From the NCBI RefSeq assembly GCF_009674685.1, contig NZ_WKJI01000001.1, positions 1,364,001 to 1,428,000 of the forward strand: DNA of 64,000 bases, written 5' to 3'. Source of the DNA: Pedobacter puniceum (GTDB taxonomy: Bacteria; Bacteroidota; Bacteroidia; Sphingobacteriales; Sphingobacteriaceae). The notes beneath the pieces are model-generated. The model was not told the origin of the DNA and made no database searches. It saw only the letters and a list, made by a program, of their open reading frames with translations. Of the stretch, positions 19,061 to 26,549 are shown piece by piece (positions within the stretch are counted from its first letter, which is position 1; every line of letters starts with the position of its first letter). The translations under genes and the position numbers were made by a program.

Positions 19061-19942
19061 TTATTGTTTGTTCAGGATTTGAAGCATTCTACCCACTTCA
19101 ATATCCATTCTCGAAAAGGCAAACCATTTTTTGCCCAGGTCTTTTAGTGAAGCCCCGATATGATACAGCTCCGTTTGGTCTATTATTAAAAAGCGGTCGT
19201 GAGCATCGGAAAAAATCTCTATTTCAATGGGAGGATATTGGCTGTTATACCGTTGCACATCCAGCCTTAGCTGATTGCTGATGCTTTTGGTATAGATGGT
19301 GGCAGTTACATGGGCATTACGTTTTCCTAATAAGGTTAAAACTGTATCATCCACGTAATTATCCAGCAGTATAATGGAGATTTTTGCACTTCGCACAATA
19401 TCAGACACAAAGGCGTAGGCATCAAAAACCTGCCCGTTGTAAAAGATACCTTTTTCGCTGTGGAGCTTATCGCTTTCCAAAGCCTTAAAAAGCTCTTCAA
19501 ATTTTTGGTCTGCTTCTAATTGCTTTAATTCAATATTATCCAAACGATGAAACAAAGCGGCATTGCTGATAAGCATTCTACGCATTTCCACAAAGGCTTC
19601 CATAATTCCAACACTGACTTTAACCGCTATATCTGAACGGAGTATAGCAGAAGCCATTGCGACCCCTTGTTCGGTAAAAACATAGGGCAGATAACGTCTT
19701 CCGCCGTAGTTCAAACTTGAGGTTCCAATTTGGAACCTCAAGTTTTCAACTTCCTCTTCGGTCAGTTGAAAGCAAAAAGAAACGGGAAACCTTTCAATAT
19801 TTCTTTTTACGGCTTTATTGAGGTTCTTTGTTTCTACCTGATATAAGGAAGCGAGGTCGCTATCCAGCATCACTTGCTTGCCACGTATGGTATATATAAG
19901 GTTCCTGATTTCCATCGGGCTAATGGTAGGTTTATTTTCCAT
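19061..19942 (-). CDS. ORF6N domain protein with a C-terminal phospholipase-D-like region
   Basis: The 293-aa protein starts at MENKPTISPMEIRN. Residues about 10-95 are an ORF6N domain (IRGKQVMLDSDLASLYQVETKNLNKAVKRNIERFP), a phage-type DNA-binding module. The C-terminal part contains AHDRFLIIDQTELYHIG, a HxRxxxxD pattern like one half of a PLD catalytic motif. It overlaps the end of topB by 11 bp, so it is the last gene of the excision operon. The longer frame from 19975 would overlap topB by 44 bp and is less likely. Such proteins are frequent in Bacteroidota genomes and mobile elements; their role is unknown, with DNA binding likely. Confidence 0.75.
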   Translation of the reverse strand: MENKPTISPMEIRNLIYTIRGKQVMLDSDLASLYQVETKNLNKAVKRNIERFPVSFCFQLTEEEVENLRFQIGTSSLNYGGRRYLPYVFTEQGVAMASAILRSDIAVKVSVGIMEAFVEMRRMLISNAALFHRLDNIELKQLEADQKFEELFKALESDKLHSEKGIFYNGQVFDAYAFVSDIVRSAKISIILLDNYVDDTVLTLLGKRNAHVTATIYTKSISNQLRLDVQRYNSQYPPIEIEIFSDAHDRFLIIDQTELYHIGASLKDLGKKWFAFSRMDIEVGRMLQILNKQ

Positions 19943-22025
19943 TACTTTTGTAGCTTTTATTTTTAGCAAATTCAAAAGAGGTTGTACAATCCTCTTTCAA
20001 TACAATATACGCATCGAATTTCTTACCTGCCTTGCTTTTCATTCCTTTGATGAGTGAAGTTTTCTTTTTATTGACAAGGCTTTCAATATCGGCTATGCCG
20101 ATTTGTACGCCACACACATTACGGAACTGTACCCAATTACAAGCCTCATCTGGACATTTCACAATTTTATCACGGATAATGAGTTGTTGGCTTGTGCATT
20201 TCGGGCAAACCAATTTAGGCAGGTTGTTTTGGGCAATGGAAGTTTGCAACAATTCATTGGTAATAGAGAAAGCATAAGTTTCCATTTCTTTTTGAAAAGT
20301 TCCTGCATCCACTTCGTTGTTTTCGATTTTCTGCAATGCGAGTTCCCATTCGGCGGTCATTGCCACGTCTGCAATTTTGCGGTCTTTGACCAATTCATAT
20401 ACCTGCAATCCCTTTTCAGTCGGTATTAAGGATTTTTTTTCTCTTTGGATATAATTACGGGTAAACAAGGTTTCGATTATTGCGGCTCTTGTAGCCGGAG
20501 TGCCGATACCTATATTTTGTAAAGCCTTGCGTTCCTCTTCATTTGCGATTTCCTTTCCTACACTTTCCATGGCCGACAAAAGCCCCGCTTCGGTATAAAG
20601 CACCGGCGGCTTGGTTTTCTTTTCGAGAACGGAGGCTTCTTTTATTTTGAGTTCATCGCCTTTTTTCAGTTCGGGTAAATCCTGTACAGGTTCGGTATCA
20701 TCATCAGAGAAACTGCCTTTAATGGAACGCCAGCCAGCTTCTATAATCTTACAGCCTTTTGCGGTAAAATCGTAATGCAATACCTGTAAACCTACATCCG
20801 TTATCTCCTTAATACAGGCTTGTGAAAGAGCTTCGAGCAACCGAAAGGCAATCATATCATAAACGGCATTTTCCTTTGCGTTCAATGCTGACGGGATTTT
20901 GTCTGTAACCAATAATCCGTGGTGGTCGGTAACACGCAAATCATTCACGATACGTTTATTGAAACGTCCCCATTTCATTTTTGATATGGCTTGCTTGCAA
21001 GTTTCCCTATCCTGCAAGGCCCTCACGAGGTTGGGAATTTCTGCCCACATATCTTCAGGAATGTATTTGCTTCCGGTACGTGGGTAAGTGATAAACTTCT
21101 TTTCGTAAAGGCTTTGGGCAATGTTGAGCGTTTCTTCGGCAGAAAGGTTCAATTTTTTATTGGCTTCCTTTTGCAATCCGGTAAGGTCTAACAATAAAGG
21201 GGGTTGTTCTGTAACGCTTTTGGTTTCTACTGATGTAATTGTTGCCGTTTCGCTTCGCTGAATGGCTTTCAACGCATCATCGGCAAGTTTTTGGTCTTCC
21301 CATTTGGTTTTGGAAAGGCTTTTAAAATCTATCAACTCTTTATCATGCGATAACTGTATCTGCCAATATTTCTTTACCGAGAAATTCTTGTTTTCCAAAT
21401 ACCTTTTGCATATCAAAGCCAATGTAGGCGTTTGCACTCTTCCGAGCGAATAGATGCCATTTCCTGCGGCAATACTCAACGCCTGTGTAGCATTTATGCC
21501 CACAAGCCAATCGGCTCGGCTTCTGCTTTGTGCCGCCTGATGCAATCCGTCAAATGCTGCCCCGTCTTTTAGATTGTCAAAGCCTTGCTTGATGGCTTTT
21601 TCAGTAAGCGAACTTATCCAAAGGCGCTCAAAGGGCTTATTGCATTTCAGGTATTCGTAAATGTACCTGAAAATGAGTTCGCCCTCACGCCCTGCATCGG
21701 TTGCAACGATAATGCTGCTACTTTGCTTAAATAGCTGTTCAATAACTTTCAGTTGCTTTAATGCACCTGTATCAGCGGTATAACCTTTTTCTTTTTTTAC
21801 TTTCCGGACGGTCAGCAAAAAAGGGTTGGGGAGTATTGGCAAAGCAGCTTTGTCAAACCCTGAAATTCCGTAATCTTCGGGCATTCCCAATCCTATTAAA
21901 TGACCGAATGCCCATGTAACAAAATAGCCATTACCTGTCAGGTAACCTTCCTTTTTATCAGATGCTCCTACAAGTCCAGCTATTTCCCTCGCTACGCTTG
22001 GTTTTTCTGCAATGATTGTTTTCAT
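19932..22025 (-). CDS. topB: DNA topoisomerase III, in the position of CTnDOT exc
   Basis: The 697-aa type IA topoisomerase opens with the Toprim motif EKPSVAREIAGLVG and has TDAGREGELIFRYIYEYLK near 110-128. The active tyrosine is in FITYPRTGSKYIPEDMW near 312; the usual YPRTDS is YPRTGS here. A C-terminal zinc-ribbon with CPKC and CPDEAC lies near 603-625. In CTnDOT the equivalent Exc protein is a topoisomerase encoded at the end of the excision operon. The order here (rteC, two HTH genes, DUF3945, topB) is the same. The gene begins 6 bp after the DUF3945 stop. It is probably a backbone gene rather than the housekeeping topoisomerase. Confidence 0.9.
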   Translation of the reverse strand: MKTIIAEKPSVAREIAGLVGASDKKEGYLTGNGYFVTWAFGHLIGLGMPEDYGISGFDKAALPILPNPFLLTVRKVKKEKGYTADTGALKQLKVIEQLFKQSSSIIVATDAGREGELIFRYIYEYLKCNKPFERLWISSLTEKAIKQGFDNLKDGAAFDGLHQAAQSRSRADWLVGINATQALSIAAGNGIYSLGRVQTPTLALICKRYLENKNFSVKKYWQIQLSHDKELIDFKSLSKTKWEDQKLADDALKAIQRSETATITSVETKSVTEQPPLLLDLTGLQKEANKKLNLSAEETLNIAQSLYEKKFITYPRTGSKYIPEDMWAEIPNLVRALQDRETCKQAISKMKWGRFNKRIVNDLRVTDHHGLLVTDKIPSALNAKENAVYDMIAFRLLEALSQACIKEITDVGLQVLHYDFTAKGCKIIEAGWRSIKGSFSDDDTEPVQDLPELKKGDELKIKEASVLEKKTKPPVLYTEAGLLSAMESVGKEIANEEERKALQNIGIGTPATRAAIIETLFTRNYIQREKKSLIPTEKGLQVYELVKDRKIADVAMTAEWELALQKIENNEVDAGTFQKEMETYAFSITNELLQTSIAQNNLPKLVCPKCTSQQLIIRDKIVKCPDEACNWVQFRNVCGVQIGIADIESLVNKKKTSLIKGMKSKAGKKFDAYIVLKEDCTTSFEFAKNKSYKSNGK

Positions 22026-22031
22026 ACTTGA

Positions 22032-23507
22032 TTACCTTTTTACGCCTTTGGATTTTGCAGGAGCTTTCGGCTTTTCCTGTTGTTCCTGCTGTTGTTTGTT
22101 TTTCGGTCTTTGCTGTCCCGACTTCAAAGGCTCATTGATGTTTTTAGTTGCTTCGTTGGTCTTGCCCTCCGAATTGACGGCAGTTTGCGTTTTATGGGCT
22201 TCGGTGGGTTTTACCCTTTCTTTATATTGATTAGGAAACTCAAAGTCTGTTTTTCCGGTATCTTTGTTGAAAGTGATATAGCCATTGTACGTTTGTCCTT
22301 TCTTATCAACCAGCCCTGCCATATAAACGGTTTGTCCGGCTTTGAAATCCTTATGCTGCTCATCGGTCAGTTCTTTACCTCTGAATGTTTTTGGAGCTTC
22401 CTGCGGCTGGTTTTGCTGATTGTTTTGTTGATTGTTTTGGGTTTGACCGTTGTTTTGGATTTGCCTGTTGGAGTTATTGCGGTCAAAAAGGAACTCTACA
22501 TAACGCTTATCAGCATTGAGCTGTACCGTTGCCGAGAACTCCGTTCCTTTCGTGGAAATCATAGCGTCTAACTTTAGCGGTTTACCCTCCATTAGAGTTT
22601 GCTTCTGCTCATCATTCAGCTTTACGCCTTTAATTTCATCGGGAATTTTTATGAAATCCGTCCGTAAGGCTATCACATCATTGGTTAGCCTATCTATGCT
22701 GATAATGGACGGCATCAGTTCGCCAGTTTTAGAATTGATCAGGTTAACCACACGCCCCATATTACCCGTTTCGAGCAGGTTCTTTTTGTCTTCATCGGTA
22801 AACTTGTGTCCGAAAAACTCAAAATGTAGGTTGGGTTCTTTTTTGATACCGTGTATTGCTACGATAACATTTCCATCTTCGGCTTGCTGTAAAGACAATC
22901 GGGCATCTGTACGAAGAACAGAACCTCCGAAATTAACGCCTATCGGCAAAAGTTCATTGGTTTTATAACCTCGTAACAAAGGGTCAAGCAGGTTTCTTTT
23001 TTCAAGGTATTCCTTGCTTAATCCGAGGTTTTTCATTGTGTCCCAATCAATCTGCTCCGGTTTGTAGCGGTACTCGCTGGCTTCCGGTGTTGTTTGTGTT
23101 GTTGCCATATTTTTTTGATTTTCTTGTTTCTTATCCTGTTGCGGTTCTGTTTTTACTTCGTGTTCTTTCATCACTTTTTCACCTTCGGGAGTAGGCTTAT
23201 CTACCTGCTTTTGCATTTCCTGTGCTTTTTCAATTGCAATAGGTGCAGGCACTTTGAAGAATGAAAAATTGGTAGGGTTCTTTAACTGGCTGAAAAAATT
23301 AGAGAAGAAGTTGGAAAAGAAATCGCCGCTTTTATCCACCCGCATAAACTGGTTTTGGTTTTTCTTGGTGGGGTCAACGGTTTCCATTTTCCCATTCTCG
23401 TCAATACTCTTTACGGCTTGGATTTTCATTTTTTCTTTATCCAGCACCAATAATATGTCCGATAACTGTTCGGGCATTTCCTGTTTCTTTGTGGTTTCTT
23501 CGCTCAT
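22032..23507 (-). CDS. DUF4099/DUF3945 protein, CTnDOT orf3 equivalent
   Basis: This 491-aa hydrophilic protein has no signal. The N-terminal ~100 residues (LSDILLVLDKEKMKIQAVKSIDENG) resemble DUF4099. A Gln/Glu-rich linker follows. Residues about 145-330 are the DUF3945 core (DWDTMKNLGLSKEYLEKRNLLDPLLRGYKTNELLPI). An Asn/Gln-rich low-complexity stretch (about 350-375) leads to a repeated module with KGKELTDEQHKDFKAGQTVYMAGL, then a basic Lys/Gln tail. It is encoded between the small HTH genes and topB, as orf3 is in CTnDOT. Its role is unknown. Confidence 0.8.
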   Translation of the reverse strand: MSEETTKKQEMPEQLSDILLVLDKEKMKIQAVKSIDENGKMETVDPTKKNQNQFMRVDKSGDFFSNFFSNFFSQLKNPTNFSFFKVPAPIAIEKAQEMQKQVDKPTPEGEKVMKEHEVKTEPQQDKKQENQKNMATTQTTPEASEYRYKPEQIDWDTMKNLGLSKEYLEKRNLLDPLLRGYKTNELLPIGVNFGGSVLRTDARLSLQQAEDGNVIVAIHGIKKEPNLHFEFFGHKFTDEDKKNLLETGNMGRVVNLINSKTGELMPSIISIDRLTNDVIALRTDFIKIPDEIKGVKLNDEQKQTLMEGKPLKLDAMISTKGTEFSATVQLNADKRYVEFLFDRNNSNRQIQNNGQTQNNQQNNQQNQPQEAPKTFRGKELTDEQHKDFKAGQTVYMAGLVDKKGQTYNGYITFNKDTGKTDFEFPNQYKERVKPTEAHKTQTAVNSEGKTNEATKNINEPLKSGQQRPKNKQQQEQQEKPKAPAKSKGVKR

Positions 23508-23522
23508 ATTCTGAAAATTTTA

Positions 23523-23605
23523 AAAGTTCACTGCCGAATGTAAAATAAGCGTTGGCGGTATTGCTCAATTTGGCACTCAAAGGCAGTCTTTGGCGTTCAT
23601 TGGCG
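23523..23605 (-). promoter_or_regulatory. Internal promoter region before the DUF3945-topB genes with TTGGC repeats
   Basis: Read toward DUF3945, TACATTCG (close to TAnnTTTG) is followed by GC and AGTGAACTTT. The same AGTGAACTTT is found 14 bases before the first HTH gene at 24291-24300. Upstream lie four TTGGC(A/G) copies on the plus strand at 23552, 23570, 23590 and 23600, the last two a tandem 10-bp repeat TTGGCGTTCA that runs into the 3' end of the second HTH gene. Suggests a separately controlled orf3-exc promoter. Confidence 0.45.
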
Positions 23606-23606
23606 T

Positions 23607-23897
23607 TCATTTTGAGGGCGGGTTAAAGCTCTCTCTAATGAACTGATGTACATCAGATAGCTTGTAATACAATTTCCCGCTTATGGTATAATACGGTAAC
23701 TTCCCGATGGAGCGATACCGTTGCAGGGAACGGTTACTGATTTTTAGCATTTGTAGTAAATCCTGGTTATCCAGCAATTCCTCGCCATCTATGCTATTGC
23801 GTTTCTTTTGCAACTCATTTATATTGTCGCCCAGCATATCAAGACGGCCCATCAGGCGTTCCATCCACGCTAAAAATTCCATTCTGTCAATATTCAT
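23607..23897 (-). CDS. Small helix-turn-helix protein in the xis2d position
   Basis: The 96-aa protein has an N-terminal helical part (FLAWMERLMGRLDMLGDNINELQKK) and a MerR/excisionase-like winged HTH (LLDNQDLLQMLKISNRSLQRYRSIGKLPYYTISGKLYYKLSDVHQFI, about 40-87). In CTnDOT two such small proteins, Xis2c and Xis2d, are recombination directionality factors that bend DNA during excision. The size and the place between the other HTH gene and DUF3945 fit Xis2d. The 3' end lies in a TTGGCGTTCA repeat. The assignment is by position and fold type. Confidence 0.75.
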   Translation of the reverse strand: MNIDRMEFLAWMERLMGRLDMLGDNINELQKKRNSIDGEELLDNQDLLQMLKISNRSLQRYRSIGKLPYYTISGKLYYKLSDVHQFIRESFNPPSK

Positions 23898-23923
23898 AGG
23901 GATATACTTTTAGGGGGTCATAC

Positions 23924-24277
23924 CTATTTTTTATCTGTCTTTAGCTTTCTGCCTTTTTCGATATAGCTTTTCCCTTTTGCCATAAGCTCCTGCACAAACT
24001 CATCACTGCTCTGTATCGCATTGGCATTGAGCATATCCTTAATTGCTCCTATGGTGTAGAAATATTGACCGTAGATTTTTGAATAAGCAATCTCGCCTTT
24101 GGTGCGCATACGCCATAAGGTCTTTTCGCTGATGTGCAGGTATTGGCATACCTCGTGGTTATTGAGCCACAGGTCATCATAGTTGGTGTCGTCCAATCTT
24201 TTCAGGTAATCGGCAATGGCATTAATACGGCTGTTTAGCTGTTGCCACGCTTCTTCTTCAATGGTTATTATTTTCAT
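23924..24277 (-). CDS. Small helix-turn-helix protein in the xis2c position
   Basis: This 117-aa protein is first in the excision operon. An N-terminal coil (WQQLNSRINAIADYLKRLD) precedes a DNA-binding domain of excisionase type (LWLNNHEVCQYLHISEKTLWRMRTKGEIAYSKIYGQYFYTIGAIKDML, about 37-84), then a basic tail (KGRKLKTDKK). It is paralogous in layout to the 96-aa gene 26 bp downstream, matching the Xis2c/Xis2d pair of CTnDOT. It would bind att DNA together with the integrase, which is not in the window. Confidence 0.75.
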   Translation of the reverse strand: MKIITIEEEAWQQLNSRINAIADYLKRLDDTNYDDLWLNNHEVCQYLHISEKTLWRMRTKGEIAYSKIYGQYFYTIGAIKDMLNANAIQSSDEFVQELMAKGKSYIEKGRKLKTDKK

Positions 24278-24464
24278 TGCACAGCTTTTTAAAGTTCACT
24301 ATGCAAAATTGTTAAAGGTGGCAGTGTTTGTCTGCCAAGCCTTGCCAATTGGTTTGGCGGTTTTTTGAAAATTTTTACAATTAGGGAAAATCGCTGTTTA
24401 ATAAGGGTTTGGAGGCATTGGGGATATTTTGTAATGCAGTTTTGCCAACATTTGCCAATTGGCA
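24278..24464 (-). promoter_or_regulatory. Control region of the excision operon with phased TTGGC/GCCAA repeats
   Basis: Two clusters are seen on the plus strand. The gene-proximal one has TGCCAA at 24333 and 24343 and TTGGCG at 24354. The distal one has TGCCAA at 24443 and 24453, with TTGGCA at 24459 forming the palindrome TGCCAATTGGCA (24453-24464). Spacing is 10-11 bp. Read toward the gene, a -7-like CAATTTTG (24302-24309 region) precedes AGTGAACTTT. In CTnDOT, RteC binds inverted half-sites upstream of the xis2c promoter, so these are good RteC-site candidates. Function is inferred. Confidence 0.5.
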
Positions 24465-24473
24465 GATATGGGC

Positions 24474-24503
24474 AAAGAAAAAGCAGTACATTTTGTGTAC
24501 TGC
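24474..24503 (-). terminator. Intrinsic terminator after rteC
   Basis: Read on the minus strand a perfect 8-bp stem (GCAGTACA/TGTACTGC, 24483-24503) with a 5-base loop is followed by TTTTTCTTT. It lies 25 bp after the rteC stop and separates rteC from the excision operon. Confidence 0.75.
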
Positions 24504-24527
24504 TCTGAACATACCGTTTTAACTTAG

Positions 24528-25373
24528 CTAAAGGTCTTTATCCATATATTCTTCGAGTGATATTTTGAGATGGTCTAAAAATGCCGTCCGGGAACCTGCC
24601 CTTGTTTTCATTCGGTGGAAAGAGTGATGTATATCGTTTAAGGGAGTTCGGAATAGGACTTGAAAAATCAAAGCTAATTTTCGGATGCCTATTTTTCCGT
24701 GTGCAATGGAATTTGAAGCATAAAGTGCATATATCAGTTCGATAAGAGCATTTTGAGAATTTGTCCACGAAATATCTTTGTGTGTATCTCCGTTTATTAA
24801 AACGGTATCGGGATTTTTTTCGGGATTTATTTTGGTAAGCAAAAAAGTATAAAGTAATTCATTCGCTATAATATGGGCTATTTTGTTATCATAATATGTA
24901 GAAAAACTAAGGTCAATTTCAAATACGCCACTCTTTAATCCATCGTGGTAATTGACTTTTCCGAGCCTGAAATAACTATGGTCACGGTCTATCCTGCCAG
25001 TCCGATAATACCTGTAAAAATCCTCATTGCAAATACTTTCTTTGTATTCTGATTTGAGGGTTTTTAATAGGTTCTCAAAATAGCTTTGATGTATTTTGCC
25101 ATTGCTAACGGGGCAGGTAGTTTCGATACGGAAGACTTTGTTATAGTAAATGAGCTTTCCTAAGATTTGTGGTTTGATGTTCTTGAAAAAGTCAATTTCT
25201 TGCTGCTCATTTGTAAATCCATCCTGTAAAACTTTTGCTTTTATGTTACACAGCATTTCATTTAGAAACAAGGTCATTTGGTAAGCCTCTTCCGTTGTTT
25301 GCATCATTTGGGAAGAAAGTTTATCTTCTTGATGTCTGATTTGCGTTAATAATTTACTCAACACGATTTCCAT
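24528..25373 (-). CDS. rteC: RteC-family regulatory protein (second copy) next to the excision operon
   Basis: The 281-aa protein has the RteC blocks FFKNIKPQILGKLIYYNKVFRIET, FRLGKVNYHDGLKSGVFEIDLSFSTYYDNKIAHIIANELL, W.NSQNALIELIYALYASN and a basic C-terminus with SRTAFLDHLKISLEEYMD. In CTnDOT RteC activates the excision operon, and this copy is directly upstream of that operon on the same strand, so it is the likely activator. It is clearly diverged from the copy at 2884-3702 and shares only the block structure. Start is ATG at 25373; a lone TGCCAA at 25431 lies upstream. No -7 element is obvious. Confidence 0.85.
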   Translation of the reverse strand: MEIVLSKLLTQIRHQEDKLSSQMMQTTEEAYQMTLFLNEMLCNIKAKVLQDGFTNEQQEIDFFKNIKPQILGKLIYYNKVFRIETTCPVSNGKIHQSYFENLLKTLKSEYKESICNEDFYRYYRTGRIDRDHSYFRLGKVNYHDGLKSGVFEIDLSFSTYYDNKIAHIIANELLYTFLLTKINPEKNPDTVLINGDTHKDISWTNSQNALIELIYALYASNSIAHGKIGIRKLALIFQVLFRTPLNDIHHSFHRMKTRAGSRTAFLDHLKISLEEYMDKDL

Positions 25374-25473
25374 AGCATAGTCTTTTAGAGGTTCTCACTA
25401 TTTGTTTCGGAGTTGCAACTGTTGTTGATATGCCAAAATTTGGGAATAATATTGAAACCAATATCACAGGCTC

Positions 25474-25495
25474 CCCACAGTGTGGGTTTTTTTTT
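25474..25495 (+). terminator. Terminator-like hairpin with T9 tail
   Basis: CCCAC-AGT-GTGGG is followed at once by nine T. It would stop plus-strand transcription, yet no plus-strand gene lies to its left before the metal cassette at 19 kb. Confidence 0.55.
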
Positions 25496-25521
25496 CAAAG
25501 ATTTTTCTATTCGCACGAATG

Positions 25522-25559
25522 ATAAAAGGGTAAAGCACCAATGTACTTTACCCTTTTAT
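25522..25559 (+). terminator. Strong intrinsic terminator with no matching upstream gene
   Basis: A perfect 14-bp stem (ATAAAAGGGTAAAG and complement) closes a 10-base loop and is followed by TTTTT on the plus strand. The genes to the left are on the minus strand, so it may be the leftover terminator of a gene separated from it by element insertion. Confidence 0.7.
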
Positions 25560-25562
25560 TTT

Positions 25563-25572
25563 TTATATTTGC
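25563..25572 (+). other. Candidate attachment-core sequence, also a -7 promoter element
   Basis: TTATATTTGC differs in one base from GTAnnTTTGC, the core shared by CTnDOT ends and its target sites as I recall it. The same bases give TATATTTG, a perfect -7 promoter match (25564-25571), so promoter use is an equally good reading. Confidence 0.3.
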
Positions 25573-25596
25573 AGTATTGATTTACAAGGTAATCGA

Positions 25597-25707
25597 ATGA
25601 AAGCAAGTGCAGTAAGCACCATTACTAAATCGTTACCGATAGAGTTTCCCTCTCTTGTAAACTACTATTTATTAGCCACTTTGGGCTATATTAATCTTTT
25701 TTTTTAA
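25597..25707 (+). CDS. Short 36-codon frame, possibly a gene fragment
   Basis: ATG at 25597 follows the -7-like TATATTTG by 26 bases and opens a frame reading MKASAVSTITKSLPIEFPSL and then a hydrophobic end before TAA. It looks protein-like, with an ordered composition, but I do not recognise it. It may be the truncated start of a gene cut by rearrangement at the element boundary, or a chance frame. The last codons run into a T-rich tract. Confidence 0.25.
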   Translation: MKASAVSTITKSLPIEFPSLVNYYLLATLGYINLFF

Positions 25708-25737
25708 AAAATCTTTAAAAGCCCTTTAAATAGTATT

Positions 25738-26343
25738 TTAAGGTAGGTAAATAAAGACTAACATTGCAGCGCCAGCCATTTGATTTTTTAAAATTTGGAT
25801 GGCATTAAATGTGGTGTTGTAAATGGTACGTATAGAAACAGACATGATAGCGGCTACTTCTGCCGGACTTAAGTTATTATAGTAAAGCAAGAAGATAACC
25901 TCTTTTTGTTTATGGCTTAAGCTTTTTAAAGCATCAATAAGTTTCTTCTTATTCTCGGTATCTAGCTCTTTTAAAACTAGTACATCTTCATTAGAAGGCG
26001 ATAATCCAAAATCATGCTCGTTTAAATTTTCTTCTTGTGTAAACTTGGCTGTTTTACTATGTTCTCTTAAAACTTTGTTTCTTAAAGATTTTACTAAATA
26101 ATTTTTAACAGAAGCTGGCGCAGAAAGATTCTCTTTATTTTTCCAAAGAGATGTAAATAAATCATGAATGGCGTCTTTAACCAATTCTTTATCGGTACTA
26201 ATTTTACAGCCGTACCTAAATAATAATGCCGAGTATGTTTTATAGAAATATGCATAAGCCAACTTATCTCCTTCCTTGAATTTTATCCAAAGAACAAGTT
26301 CATTATCTACCTCTACAGATTCAAATCTTCCTTCTACCTTCAT
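25738..26343 (-). CDS. ECF-type RNA polymerase sigma-70 factor (FecI-like)
   Basis: The 201-aa protein has sigma region 2 (LAYAYFYKTYSALLFRYG, then ELVKDAIHDLFTSLWKNKENL, about 28-75) and region 4 with a helix-turn-helix (LSHKQKEVIFLLYYNNLSPAEVAAIMSVSIRTIYNTTFNAIQILK, about 143-188). It belongs to the FecI-like ECF group common in Bacteroidota, where a FecR anti-sigma gene and SusCD usually follow. Here no FecR is present; the 3' side runs straight into the mobile-element boundary. It may still direct polysaccharide genes, but nothing in the sequence proves this. The gene itself looks intact. Confidence 0.88.
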   Translation of the reverse strand: MKVEGRFESVEVDNELVLWIKFKEGDKLAYAYFYKTYSALLFRYGCKISTDKELVKDAIHDLFTSLWKNKENLSAPASVKNYLVKSLRNKVLREHSKTAKFTQEENLNEHDFGLSPSNEDVLVLKELDTENKKKLIDALKSLSHKQKEVIFLLYYNNLSPAEVAAIMSVSIRTIYNTTFNAIQILKNQMAGAAMLVFIYLP

Positions 26344-26506
26344 TTAGTAAACCGAAAAAACAAATACTTATATAAAAAGGCTGAAAATAAAATACGAATG
26401 GTACGCTTCAGCTATAATTGGTTATTCAATTATAAGCAAAATATTTTTAAAATGTTAAATACACACTTATTTATTTTTTTATTTTTTTTTGAGATTAAAA
26501 TATTGT

Positions 26507-26536
26507 CCGGAAGATGCGCCTTAGTACATCTTTCGG
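26507..26536 (-). terminator. Hairpin after the PL4 lyase gene
   Basis: Read on the minus strand, CCGAAAGATG pairs with CATCTTCCGG over a 10-base loop (one wobble pair), 13 bp after the PL4 stop. No T tract follows directly, so it may act as a 3' stabiliser or a weak terminator. The rest of the 206-bp gap to the sigma gene shows nothing clear. Confidence 0.45.
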
Positions 26537-26549
26537 AAGAAAAATCATA

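Larger units (their letters stand above)
25374..25737. other. Junction between the mobile element and the polysaccharide locus
   Basis: This 364-bp gap holds two plus-strand terminator-like hairpins (25474-25495, 25522-25559), an attachment-core-like TTATATTTGC and a 36-codon frame, described separately. No tRNA 3' end was found. All element genes end before it and all polysaccharide genes begin after it, so the boundary of the element probably lies here. This is an inference; the true ends need both junctions. Confidence 0.5.

Noticed and set aside
22370-22460. Tandem Asn/Gln codon repeats in the DUF3945 gene as a possible repeat array
   Set aside because: They are a low-complexity coding linker, not a CRISPR or intergenic repeat; no CRISPR array was seen in the window.
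25374-25737. A tRNA gene 3' end as integration target at the boundary
   Set aside because: No TpsiC-arm sequence or acceptor stem was found; the hairpins look like terminators.
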